Positions 17,956 to 25,201 of a DNA stretch of 64,000 bases are shown here, in pieces. The stretch is from Scandinavium ludwigii_A (GTDB lineage: Bacteria > Pseudomonadota > Gammaproteobacteria > Enterobacterales > Enterobacteriaceae). Under the pieces are notes generated by a model. That model did no database searches. It was not told the origin of the DNA and saw only the letters and a program-made list of their open reading frames with translations. A program made the position numbers and the translations under genes. The DNA is taken from contig CP191518.1 in the NCBI GenBank assembly GCA_050516505.1, positions 3,658,001 through 3,722,000 of the forward strand, in the 5' to 3' direction. How positions within the stretch are numbered: position 1 is the stretch's first letter; every line of letters begins with the position of its first letter.

Positions 17956-17966
17956 ATCTCGTCTCC

Positions 17967-17982
17967 TGCAACTTTCGTTTCA
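17967..17982. promoter_or_regulatory. Candidate HpxU operator (TGCAAC-N4-GTTTCA)
   Basis: A near-perfect 6-4-6 dyad in the hpxU-hpxW gap. The same architecture, perfect, occurs in front of hpxC (TGCAAC-AAAA-GTTGCA). RpiR-family operators are often of the TGAAA/TTTCA type. Binding by HpxU is my inference. Confidence 0.4.
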
Positions 17983-18019
17983 ACTCAGGCTGACACAGCA
18001 AAAGCGTACTCGTCAATCT

Positions 18020-18035
18020 GGAACGTTTCTTGCCT
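18020..18035 (+). promoter_or_regulatory. Sigma-54 promoter of hpxWXYZ
   Basis: TGGAACGTTTCTTGCC matches TGGCACG-N4-TTGCA with GG and GC 12 bases apart; one change in the -24 block and the last base of the -12 block. The predicted start near 18046 leaves a 23-base leader with the ribosome-binding site GGAGA. An inverted repeat GTTTCTT-N7-AAGAAAC overlaps the -12 element and could be an operator. Confidence 0.7.
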
Positions 18036-18068
18036 GATAAGAAACAAGAGCGTCCACGGAGAAACATC

Positions 18069-19652
18069 ATGCAAAGTAATCTGGCCCCCGGTGCCATGGC
18101 GGTAACCCCTCATCATCTCGCCAGCGAATCAGCGCTTTCAGTGCTGCGTCACGGCGGCGATGCCATCGAAGCGATGGTGGCAGCCGCAGCGACCATCGCC
18201 GTGGTGTATCCCCATATGAACGGTATCGGCGGCGACGGTTTCTGGTTGATTGTCCCACCGGGCGGCGAACCGATTGCCATTGACGCCAGCGGCGCTTCCG
18301 GGACGCAGGCGACGCTGGCGTATTACGACGGCCACACCGCCATTCCTCATCGCGGAGCGAAAGCCGCGCTGACCGTGCCGGGCACCGTGAGCGGCTGGGA
18401 TGAGGCGCTGAAGGTTTCCGCAGGGCTTGGCGGCGGGCAGCTTCCGCTTTCACGTCTGCTGGCGGATGCGATTCGCTATGCCGCCGACGGCATTCCAGTG
18501 ACCTGTTCACAGGCGAGCGCCACACAGAGTAAATATCATGAGCTTTCCGGCGTGCCGGGCTTTGCCGGGACCTTTTTACAGCGGGGCGAGGTGCCTGCGG
18601 CAGGCAGCCGTTTCTGCCAGCCGCGCCTCGCCCGCACCTTGACGCGTCTGGCGAATGACGGGCTCGACAGCTTTTATCGCGGGCCGCTGGCGCAGCTGAT
18701 GGCGGAAGAGTTTCAGGCCACCGGATGTCCGCTGACCGCGCAGGATCTTGCCGGACATCGGGCGCGCCGTCGCGTGCCGCTGAAGCTCAGCCACCAGCAG
18801 GGTGACATTTTCAATATGACACCGCCGACTCAGGGGCTGGTGTCGCTGGCGATCCTCGGCATTACCGATCATCTCGATATGGCCAACGCCGATGAAGTGC
18901 AGACCATCCACCGCATCGTGGAAGCCACCAAACGGGCGTTCAGTCTGCGCGATAAATACATCACCGACCCGCGCCATGTGACGCTGCCGGTGCAAAGTCT
19001 GCTCGAAGCCGCCCCGTTGCAGGAGATGGCGGCCAGCATTGACGATAATCGCGCTGCACCGTGGGGCAAAGGCAAAGGCCCGGGCGATACCGTCTGGCTC
19101 GGCGTTATCGACGGCAACGGTCTGGCGGTGTCGTTTATTCAGAGCATTTATCACGAGTTTGGCAGCGGCGTGGTGCTGCCGGAAAGCGGCATCCTGCTGC
19201 AAAACCGCGGCGCAGCGTTCAGCCTCGACCCGGATCACCTGCTGGCGCTGGCACCGGGCAAACAGCCTTTTCACACGCTCAACCCGGCGGCGGCACGGCT
19301 GAAAGACGGTCGCACGATGGTGTTCGGCACCATGGGCGGCGACGGCCAGCCGCAAACTCAGGCGGCGATTTTCACCCGCCATGTGATTCAGGGCATGCCG
19401 TTGCAGGAAGCGGTTGCCGCGCCGCGCTGGCTTTTGGGCCGCACCTGGGGCCAGTCGACGGATTCGCTCAAACTCGAAGGCCGTTTCAGCGAAGCCACTT
19501 TCACCGCGCTACGGGAAAAAGGGCACGACGTAGAATGGCTTCCGGGCATGAGTGAAGCGATGGGCCACGCCGGGGCGATTGTCCGTCACCCTAACGGCAT
19601 GCTGGAAGGGGCGTACGATCCGCGCAGCAACGGCAGCGCAGCAGGATTCTAA
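18069..19652 (+). CDS. hpxW: Oxamate amidohydrolase (gamma-glutamyltransferase fold)
   Basis: 527 residues from the ATG that has GGAGA 7 bases upstream; a longer reading frame 13 codons upstream has no such site and overlaps the promoter. It is an Ntn-hydrolase of the gamma-glutamyltransferase family; K. pneumoniae HpxW is an oxamate amidohydrolase giving oxalate and ammonia. The predicted nucleophile is Thr341 in GDTVWLGVID, aligned with Thr391 of E. coli Ggt (TTHYSVVD). Autocleavage before it would give chains of about 340 and 187 residues. The GMGGDGQPQTQ-like motif (about 418-428) also fits. Unlike periplasmic Ggt it has no signal peptide, so it acts in the cytoplasm. First gene of hpxWXYZ. 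Confidence 0.92.
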   Translation: MQSNLAPGAMAVTPHHLASESALSVLRHGGDAIEAMVAAAATIAVVYPHMNGIGGDGFWLIVPPGGEPIAIDASGASGTQATLAYYDGHTAIPHRGAKAALTVPGTVSGWDEALKVSAGLGGGQLPLSRLLADAIRYAADGIPVTCSQASATQSKYHELSGVPGFAGTFLQRGEVPAAGSRFCQPRLARTLTRLANDGLDSFYRGPLAQLMAEEFQATGCPLTAQDLAGHRARRRVPLKLSHQQGDIFNMTPPTQGLVSLAILGITDHLDMANADEVQTIHRIVEATKRAFSLRDKYITDPRHVTLPVQSLLEAAPLQEMAASIDDNRAAPWGKGKGPGDTVWLGVIDGNGLAVSFIQSIYHEFGSGVVLPESGILLQNRGAAFSLDPDHLLALAPGKQPFHTLNPAAARLKDGRTMVFGTMGGDGQPQTQAAIFTRHVIQGMPLQEAVAAPRWLLGRTWGQSTDSLKLEGRFSEATFTALREKGHDVEWLPGMSEAMGHAGAIVRHPNGMLEGAYDPRSNGSAAGF

Positions 19653-19661
19653 GGAGCGATG

Positions 19662-19850
19662 ATGAACGAGAATGCGTTTAACTGGCCTGAATATATTCTG
19701 CTGATGGAACAGCTGTTGGCGGTGCCACTGGATGCGCCGCGTCGGGCAGAACTGGCGGTTCAGCTTAGCCGGATTGCCCTGATGGCCGAGCCGTTGATGG
19801 CATTTGAGCTGCCGCCCCGTCAGGAAGGTGCAGGAGTGTATCAGCTATGA
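19662..19850 (+). CDS. hpxX: Small GatC/AtzG-like subunit of the HpxY amidase
   Basis: 62 residues from the second of two adjacent ATGs (AAGGAG lies 5 bases before it, only 2 before the first). It is a DUF4089/AtzG-like protein: mostly helical, with PEYILLMEQLLAVPL and RAELAVQLSRIALMAEPLMAFELP. In Pseudomonas sp. ADP, AtzG is a GatC-like partner needed by the amidase AtzE. Here the stop overlaps the start of the amidase gene hpxY by four bases, which supports a stoichiometric complex. Its own catalytic role is unlikely. Confidence 0.85.
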   Translation: MNENAFNWPEYILLMEQLLAVPLDAPRRAELAVQLSRIALMAEPLMAFELPPRQEGAGVYQL

Positions 19851-21223
19851 CATTGAGCATTCGGGACATTCAGCAAGGATTACGCTACCGCCAGTTCAGC
19901 GCGGTGGAACTGGCGCAGCAGACGCTGGCCCGCATTGCGCGGGATAACCCGCAAGTGAACGCCTTCACTGAAATCACCGCCGACCGCATGCTGCGCGAAG
20001 CCGCGGATATTGATGCGCGCTTGCGTCAGGGCGATGCCCTCCCGCCGCTTGCGGGCGTGCCGTTTGCGGTGAAAAATTTGTTTGATGTCGAAGGCGTGAC
20101 CACCCTCGCCGGAGCGCAACTGTTCAGCGAAATGCCACCGGCAGCCACCGATGCGTTTGCGGTTCAGCAGCTGCAACGTGTGGGCGCGACGCTGGCGGGG
20201 GCGCTGAATATGGACGCCTACGCCTACGGTTTTACGACGGAAAACAGCCATTACGGCCCGACCCGTAACCCGCGCGATTTGAACCGCATTGCGGGCGGTT
20301 CTTCTGGCGGATCAGCCGCGGCGGTGGCAGCAAAACTGGTGAATTTTACGCTCGGGACCGACACCAACGGTTCGATCCGCGTACCCGCCTCGCTGTGCGG
20401 GGTGCTGGGCCTGAAGCCAACCTTTGGCCGTTTGTCGCGATCCGGTAGCCATCCGTTTGTCGCCAGCCTTGATCACATCGGCCCGCTGGCGCGCTTTACC
20501 GACGATCTGGCCCATGTTTATGATGCCTTGCAGGGCCATGATCAGGCCGATCATTGGCAGTCCTCCCGGGATATTTCGCCTGTTTCATCCATGCTGTCGC
20601 AGAAAACAAATCTGCGTTGCGCCGTGCTCGGCGGCTGGTTTGATGAATGGAGCGACTGTAGCGCCCGGGATGCGGTAGCCCGCGTGGCGCACGCACTGGG
20701 TGCGGATGAAAAACTGGAATTGCCGAACGTGGCGCTGGCCCGTTCCGCCGCTTTTTTGCTGTCGGCGGCGGAAGGCGGCAACCACTATTTACCGGCGTTG
20801 CGCAGTGATGCAGAACGCTTCGAGCCTAATTCCCGTGAACGCCTGCTGGCGGGGGCAATGACGCCGTCGGCCTGGTACACCCAGGCTCAGCGCTTCCGGG
20901 CGTGGTTTCGCGATACGACACTGCCGTTGTTCAATGATTTTGACTTGCTGATTGCCCCGGCCACACCGTGTAGCGCGACGCTGATTGGCGATACTTCGAT
21001 GCGCATTAACGGCGTCGACCAGCCCACTAAAGCCAACATGGGTATGCTGACGCAGCCGATCTCTTTTCTCGGTCTGCCGGTGGTCAGTGTGCCACTCAAA
21101 ACCCACAGCGGTTTGCCGATTGGCGTGCAGATCATTGGCGCGCCGTGGCAGGAAGCGCAGTGTTTGCAAGCCGCCTGGCAGCTTGAACAGGCCGGTATTC
21201 TTTATCAACAGGAAGACGTATGA
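19847..21223 (+). CDS. hpxY: Amidase-signature hydrolase, AtzE/GatA-like
   Basis: 458 residues, amidase-signature family. The Ser-cisSer-Lys triad is visible: Lys76 (GVPFAVKNLFD), cis-Ser152 (GGSSGGSAAA) and Ser176 (DTNGSIRVPA); the 24-residue spacing of the two serines equals that of malonamidase E2. Closest named relative is AtzE, the 1-carboxybiuret hydrolase, and like AtzE it is paired with an AtzG-like and an AtzH-like gene. The substrate is not established. From context I propose oxalurate, which resembles the AtzE substrate (see findings). Translationally coupled to hpxX upstream and hpxZ downstream by ATGA overlaps. Confidence 0.9.
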   Translation: MTLSIRDIQQGLRYRQFSAVELAQQTLARIARDNPQVNAFTEITADRMLREAADIDARLRQGDALPPLAGVPFAVKNLFDVEGVTTLAGAQLFSEMPPAATDAFAVQQLQRVGATLAGALNMDAYAYGFTTENSHYGPTRNPRDLNRIAGGSSGGSAAAVAAKLVNFTLGTDTNGSIRVPASLCGVLGLKPTFGRLSRSGSHPFVASLDHIGPLARFTDDLAHVYDALQGHDQADHWQSSRDISPVSSMLSQKTNLRCAVLGGWFDEWSDCSARDAVARVAHALGADEKLELPNVALARSAAFLLSAAEGGNHYLPALRSDAERFEPNSRERLLAGAMTPSAWYTQAQRFRAWFRDTTLPLFNDFDLLIAPATPCSATLIGDTSMRINGVDQPTKANMGMLTQPISFLGLPVVSVPLKTHSGLPIGVQIIGAPWQEAQCLQAAWQLEQAGILYQQEDV

Positions 21224-21603
21224 CCCCCGAAAATATTGATCAGCCGGCGGTGCTGAACGACGTGACCGCCGCATTTTATCGTTATGAAAAAGCCTTAACC
21301 CACAATGATATTGCGGTGCTGGATGAACTGTTCTGGGATGACGGGCGGACGGTACGCTACGGTGCGACGGAGAATTTATATGGGATCGCGGAGATCCGCG
21401 ATTTCCGTAATGCCCGGCCTGCAAAGGGATTGGATCGGCTGCTACGCCATACGACGATCACCACTTACGGCGAGGACATGGCGGTGGCGAGTACCGAGTT
21501 TACACGCGAGAACAGCGAGCGGGTTGGTCGCCAGATGCAGACCTGGGTGAAATTCCCCTGCGGTTGGCGCATCGTGGCGGCACATGTGAGTTTGATGGAA
21601 TAA
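21220..21603 (+). CDS. hpxZ: AtzH-like protein (SnoaL fold, DUF3225)
   Basis: 127 residues, DUF3225/SnoaL-like fold. AtzH, the structurally studied member, was proposed to act on 1,3-dicarboxyurea, and two residues, Tyr22 and Arg46, were found to matter; this protein has Tyr22 (AFYRYEK) and Arg46 (RTVRYGA) at exactly these positions by my count. That suggests conserved chemistry on a carboxylated urea- or amide-like compound. Last gene of hpxWXYZ, overlapping hpxY by four bases. No signal peptide. Confidence 0.88.
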   Translation: MTPENIDQPAVLNDVTAAFYRYEKALTHNDIAVLDELFWDDGRTVRYGATENLYGIAEIRDFRNARPAKGLDRLLRHTTITTYGEDMAVASTEFTRENSERVGRQMQTWVKFPCGWRIVAAHVSLME

Positions 21604-21625
21604 TTTCTGGAGGGTGCGTTTTGTT

Positions 21626-21672
21626 CCCCCTCTCCCCAAAGGGGCGAGGGAGAAAAGAATAGGGTGAGGGTT
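21626..21672. repeat. GC-rich palindromic repeat, copy 3
   Basis: CCCCCTCTCCCC-AAA-GGGGCGAGGGAG followed by TAGGGTGAGGG. It lies between the convergent ends of hpxZ and hpxB and touches the hpxB stop codon. Same family as the copies near 7676 and 13547. Confidence 0.75.
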
Positions 21673-22615
21673 AACGCGGCTGATAAGGATGGTGATGAAG
21701 CCAGTGGCGGGCGATATCTTCTCGCCGGCAAACCCACACGTCATCGTGATTCTGTACATAATCCAGAAAACGCTGTAACGCGCGAAAACGCCCCGGGCGG
21801 CCTAACAGGCGGCAGTGCATGCCAATCGACATCATTTTTGGCGATGTTTCCCCTTCTTCGTACAGCACGTCGAAGCTATCTTTCAGGTAGGTGTAAAACT
21901 GTTCGGCGGTGTTGAACCCCTGCGCAGTCGCGAAGCGCATGTCGTTGGCGTCCAGGGTGTAGGGCACAATCAGATGCGGTTTGCTGTCGACCGTGGTCCA
22001 GAACGGCAGGTCGTCGCCGTAATAATCACTGTCGTAGAGAAAACCGCCCTGCTCTGCCACCAGCTGGCGAGTGTTCGGGCTGTCGCGTCCGGTGTACCAG
22101 CCGAGCGGTTTTTTGTCGAACAGCGCTTCGAGGATTTCAACCGCTTGCTGCATATGCTGGCGTTCGGTCTGAATATCGAGATTCTGATAGTGGATCCAGC
22201 GCCAGCCATGGCTGACCACGTCGTAGTCCGCGGCTTTTATCGCATCGACGATGGCCGGGTTACGCGCCAGGGCCATCGCCACGCCGAACACCGTCAGTGG
22301 TAATCCGCGCTTTTGAAACTCCTGATGAATGCGCCAGAACCCGGCGCGAGAGCCGTATTCGTAGAGAGAGTCCATCGACATGTGTTTGTCGGGGAAACTG
22401 GGCGCGCCGATGATGTCGGAGAGAAACTGCTCGGATCCGCTGTCGCCGTGCAGGACGTGGTTTTCGCCGCCCTCTTCAAAATTGAGCACGAACTGGACGG
22501 CGATGCGCGCACCGCCCGGCCACTGCGCATGAGGGGGTTGGCCGGCGTAGCCCGCCATGTCGCGAGGGTAGTTTTCGGTAAAATGCCAGACGCGCTTGTC
22601 CGTTGCTGATTGCAT
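21671..22615 (-). CDS. hpxB: Allantoinase, polysaccharide-deacetylase type (PuuE)
   Basis: 314 residues, PuuE-type allantoinase: the NodB/polysaccharide-deacetylase fold is used for hydrolysis of allantoin to allantoate, unlike the metal-dependent AllB of E. coli. Family marks are NFEEGGEN near 45-52, SHGWRW near 135-140, GWYTGRDSPNTR and the C-terminal SIGMHCRLLGRPGR. It is the second gene after the racemase hpxA, 35 bases apart, so the two steps around allantoin are co-expressed. Cytoplasmic. Confidence 0.95.
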   Translation of the reverse strand: MQSATDKRVWHFTENYPRDMAGYAGQPPHAQWPGGARIAVQFVLNFEEGGENHVLHGDSGSEQFLSDIIGAPSFPDKHMSMDSLYEYGSRAGFWRIHQEFQKRGLPLTVFGVAMALARNPAIVDAIKAADYDVVSHGWRWIHYQNLDIQTERQHMQQAVEILEALFDKKPLGWYTGRDSPNTRQLVAEQGGFLYDSDYYGDDLPFWTTVDSKPHLIVPYTLDANDMRFATAQGFNTAEQFYTYLKDSFDVLYEEGETSPKMMSIGMHCRLLGRPGRFRALQRFLDYVQNHDDVWVCRREDIARHWLHHHPYQPR

Positions 22616-22650
22616 GTTAAGTCGACCTCTTTATCAGATGGCCGCCGTCG

Positions 22651-23385
22651 TCAGCTCAGCATGTCGAAGCCTCCGCTCAGCGGCTTTTTATTGGGGTACG
22701 CGAGGTCGCCATATTTGCTGGTGCCAAGACCCAGCGCCACGAGCGATTCCACCATTTTCACCGCCGCCGTTACGCCATCAATCACCGGGATGCCCAGTTC
22801 CTGCGTCAGCTCGCGGGCAAGGTTCGCCATGCCGCCGCAGCCAAGGACAATCGCCCCGCCGCCGTCTTCGCGTTTTGCCTGAATACAACGCTCGCGTACT
22901 TTCATCTGTGCAAGACCCGTACCATCTTCCAGCGCCAGCACCGGTAAATCGATGGCGTGCAGCGCCGCGCAGTGATGTTCGAAACCATACTGCTGCAATA
23001 AATGACGGGCGATAATCACCGTGCGCGGCAGCGTGGTGACGATGGAAAAGCGTGTCGCCACCAGCGTCGCCATGTGCATCGCCGCCTCGGCAATGCCTAC
23101 CACCGGCCCGCTGGCCAGTTCACGCGCGGCGAGTAATCCCGGATCGCCAAAGCACGCGATCACGTGCCCCTGCGCGCCCTGCGCTTTACCCTGTTTGATT
23201 TGCTCCAGCACACCAATCGCGGCGATAGCTTCATCAAAATGGCCTTCAATTGACTCCACGCCCTGAGTCGGACAGGTCGCAAGAATGGTGGTGCCCGGCG
23301 CGGCAACGCTGCGGGCCGCTTCGCCAATGGTGTGCGTCATGGCGGCGCTGGTGTTGGGGTTGATCACTTGAATCACATGTTGCAT
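22651..23385 (-). CDS. hpxA: Allantoin racemase
   Basis: 244 residues, Asp/Glu/hydantoin racemase family. The two catalytic cysteines are Cys78 (IACFGDP) and Cys183 (LGCGGMA). The N-terminal QVINPNTSAAMT is the family signature. In K. pneumoniae HpxA interconverts the allantoin enantiomers so that all allantoin reaches the stereoselective allantoinase. The start has GAGGAC 9 bases upstream. It is divergent from the permease hpxC; the 226-base gap between them holds the sites listed below. Confidence 0.94.
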   Translation of the reverse strand: MQHVIQVINPNTSAAMTHTIGEAARSVAAPGTTILATCPTQGVESIEGHFDEAIAAIGVLEQIKQGKAQGAQGHVIACFGDPGLLAARELASGPVVGIAEAAMHMATLVATRFSIVTTLPRTVIIARHLLQQYGFEHHCAALHAIDLPVLALEDGTGLAQMKVRERCIQAKREDGGGAIVLGCGGMANLARELTQELGIPVIDGVTAAVKMVESLVALGLGTSKYGDLAYPNKKPLSGGFDMLS

Positions 23386-23421
23386 CGAACGATGTCCTCT
23401 TCATGTTTTGCCCTGACGTGT

Positions 23422-23438
23422 AGCACCACGCTTGGGCA
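23422..23438. promoter_or_regulatory. NtrC-like enhancer site upstream of hpxC
   Basis: AGCACCACGCTTGGGCA agrees with the strong glnA site TGCACCA-N3-TGGTGCA at 11 of 14 fixed positions. Its centre is about 140 bases before the predicted sigma-54 start of hpxC, a usual NtrC distance. It could serve hpxA as well. Confidence 0.5.
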
Positions 23439-23543
23439 GTAGAATGGTTTCCCGCACTGTAATAATGCACATCCTGCATCAATACAGTCTCTTTTACGCC
23501 ATTTATTGCCGCGAAACCCCGTTTGTTTCTTGATAACTGAATC

Positions 23544-23559
23544 TGGCCCGATTCATGCA
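23544..23559 (+). promoter_or_regulatory. Sigma-54 promoter of hpxC
   Basis: TGGCCCGATTCATGCA fits TGGCACG-N4-TTGCA with two changes and the required 12-base step between GG and GC. The predicted start near 23570 is about 40 bases before the ATG of hpxC. Confidence 0.65.
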
Positions 23560-23571
23560 ACAAAAGTTGCA
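23556..23571. promoter_or_regulatory. Perfect dyad TGCAAC-AAAA-GTTGCA at the hpxC start point
   Basis: A 6-4-6 palindrome covering the -12 element and the expected transcription start, an ideal place for a repressor. Compare the related dyad in the hpxU-hpxW gap. HpxU is the natural candidate. Confidence 0.45.
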
Positions 23572-23611
23572 GACATTCCGTCAGCATCTGTTTTTTAAAG
23601 GAGCAGATTTC

Positions 23612-25081
23612 ATGCCAAGTCAGAAACCAGAGTACAAATCGAGCTACAGCCCAAGACTGACCAACAACGATCTGGCGCCAACGCGGCAACAGAGCTGGTC
23701 GTGGTACAACATTTTTTCATTCTGGATGTCCGATGTGCATAGCATGGGCGGCTATGTGGTGGCCGCAAGCTTCTTTACTCTCGGCCTGGCGAGCTGGCAG
23801 GTGCTGCTTTGCCTGCTGGCCGGTATTTGTATCGTGCAACTGTGCGCCAATTTGGTGGCGAAACCCAGTCAGATGGCGGGCGTGCCGTACGCTGTGATAA
23901 GCCGTCAGGCGTTTGGCGTGTTCGGCGCTAATATTCCGGCGGTGATCCGCGGCCTGATTGCCTTTGCGTGGTACGGCATCCAGACCTATCTGGCGGCCAA
24001 CGCGCTGATGCTGGTCGGTTTGAAGTTTTGGCCTTCTCTGGCCTCGTTGACCACCGGCCATTTCCTCGGCCTGTCGCATTTGGGCTGGATCTGTTTTGGC
24101 ATTATGTGGGTGCTACAGGCGCTGGTGTTCTGGCACGGGATGAGCGCCATTAAGCGCTTTATTGATATTGCCGGTCCGGCGGTGTATGTCGTGATGATGG
24201 CGCTGGCGGGCTGGATTTTGTATCAGACCGGGCTGGACGGTATTTCCTTTACGCTTGCCAGCAAACAACTGAGCGCCGGGGAGCAAACCTGGCAGATGAT
24301 CACCGCCACGGCGCTGGTCGTGTCCTATTTCTCCGGCCCGCTGCTGAACTTTGGTGACTTTTCGCGTTATGGCAAAAACATGCAGGAAATTCGTCGCGGC
24401 AACCGCTGGGGGCTGCCGTTCAACTTCCTGCTGTTCTCGATTGTGACGGTGATTATTGTTTCCGGCTCGCAGTCGCTGTTTGGCCGCATGATTACTGACC
24501 CGATTGAAACGGTTAGCCACGTCGGCAACAGCGTGGCGATGGCCATCGGCCTGCTGACGATGATCACCGCGACCATTGGGATCAATATCGTGGCGAACTT
24601 TGTCTCGCCTGCGTTCGACTTCTCGAACTGCTCCCCACAAAAAATCAGCTTCCGCACCGGGGGGATGATTGCCGCCGTCGGCTCTGTGCTGCTGACGCCG
24701 TGGAATCTGTTCCAGTCGCCGGAGCTGATTCACTATACGCTCGACGTGCTGGGCGCATTTATCGGCCCACTGTTCGGGATTCTGCTGGCAGATTTTTATC
24801 TGATTAAGCGCGGGAAAGTGGTGGTCGATGATTTGTTCACCGTCTCCCCTGCGGGCCGTTACTGGTACAAAAATGGCTTTAATCCCAAAGCGATTGCCGC
24901 GCTTGTTCCGTCGGTCGCGGTCGGACTCATCATTAGCTTTATCCCGGCCCTGCATGAAGTGGCTAACTTTAGCTGGTTCATCGGCGCATTCCTGAGCGCA
25001 GGCTGCTACCGCTGGATTGCCCGCCACGACAAAGAAGGTGTGAGCGATGCCTTCACTGGCGTGGAGATTGCCAAAGAGTAA
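23612..25081 (+). CDS. hpxC: NCS1-family allantoin permease
   Basis: 489 residues from the ATG with AAAGGAG 8 bases upstream; a frame 19 codons longer lacks a site and overlaps the promoter. About 12 membrane segments are visible. The N-terminus NDLAPTRQQSWSWYNIFSFWMSDVHSMGGY is the typical NCS1 first-helix region, split here by the Asp-Val-His-Ser motif. NCS1 carriers move purines, pyrimidines, hydantoins and allantoin with Na+ or H+. Its place next to allantoin racemase and allantoinase, as in K. pneumoniae, points to allantoin. Inner membrane. Confidence 0.9.
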   Translation: MPSQKPEYKSSYSPRLTNNDLAPTRQQSWSWYNIFSFWMSDVHSMGGYVVAASFFTLGLASWQVLLCLLAGICIVQLCANLVAKPSQMAGVPYAVISRQAFGVFGANIPAVIRGLIAFAWYGIQTYLAANALMLVGLKFWPSLASLTTGHFLGLSHLGWICFGIMWVLQALVFWHGMSAIKRFIDIAGPAVYVVMMALAGWILYQTGLDGISFTLASKQLSAGEQTWQMITATALVVSYFSGPLLNFGDFSRYGKNMQEIRRGNRWGLPFNFLLFSIVTVIIVSGSQSLFGRMITDPIETVSHVGNSVAMAIGLLTMITATIGINIVANFVSPAFDFSNCSPQKISFRTGGMIAAVGSVLLTPWNLFQSPELIHYTLDVLGAFIGPLFGILLADFYLIKRGKVVVDDLFTVSPAGRYWYKNGFNPKAIAALVPSVAVGLIISFIPALHEVANFSWFIGAFLSAGCYRWIARHDKEGVSDAFTGVEIAKE

Positions 25082-25201
25082 GGACCACGGGCCTGAATGC
25101 GCGAGGATTCGGGCCCGTAAATTGATCCCCCGCCAGACACGGACAACCATAATTAGGGTAGGATGCTCGATATAAATGACGGGTTATCAATAAGGAACGC
25201 T

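Noticed and set aside
17955..17984. TGAAACGAAAGTTGCA (minus strand) as a sigma-54 promoter of hpxU
   Set aside because: The predicted start point would fall about two bases before the hpxU start codon, downstream of its ribosome-binding site, and the -24 GG is GA. Listed as a possible operator instead.
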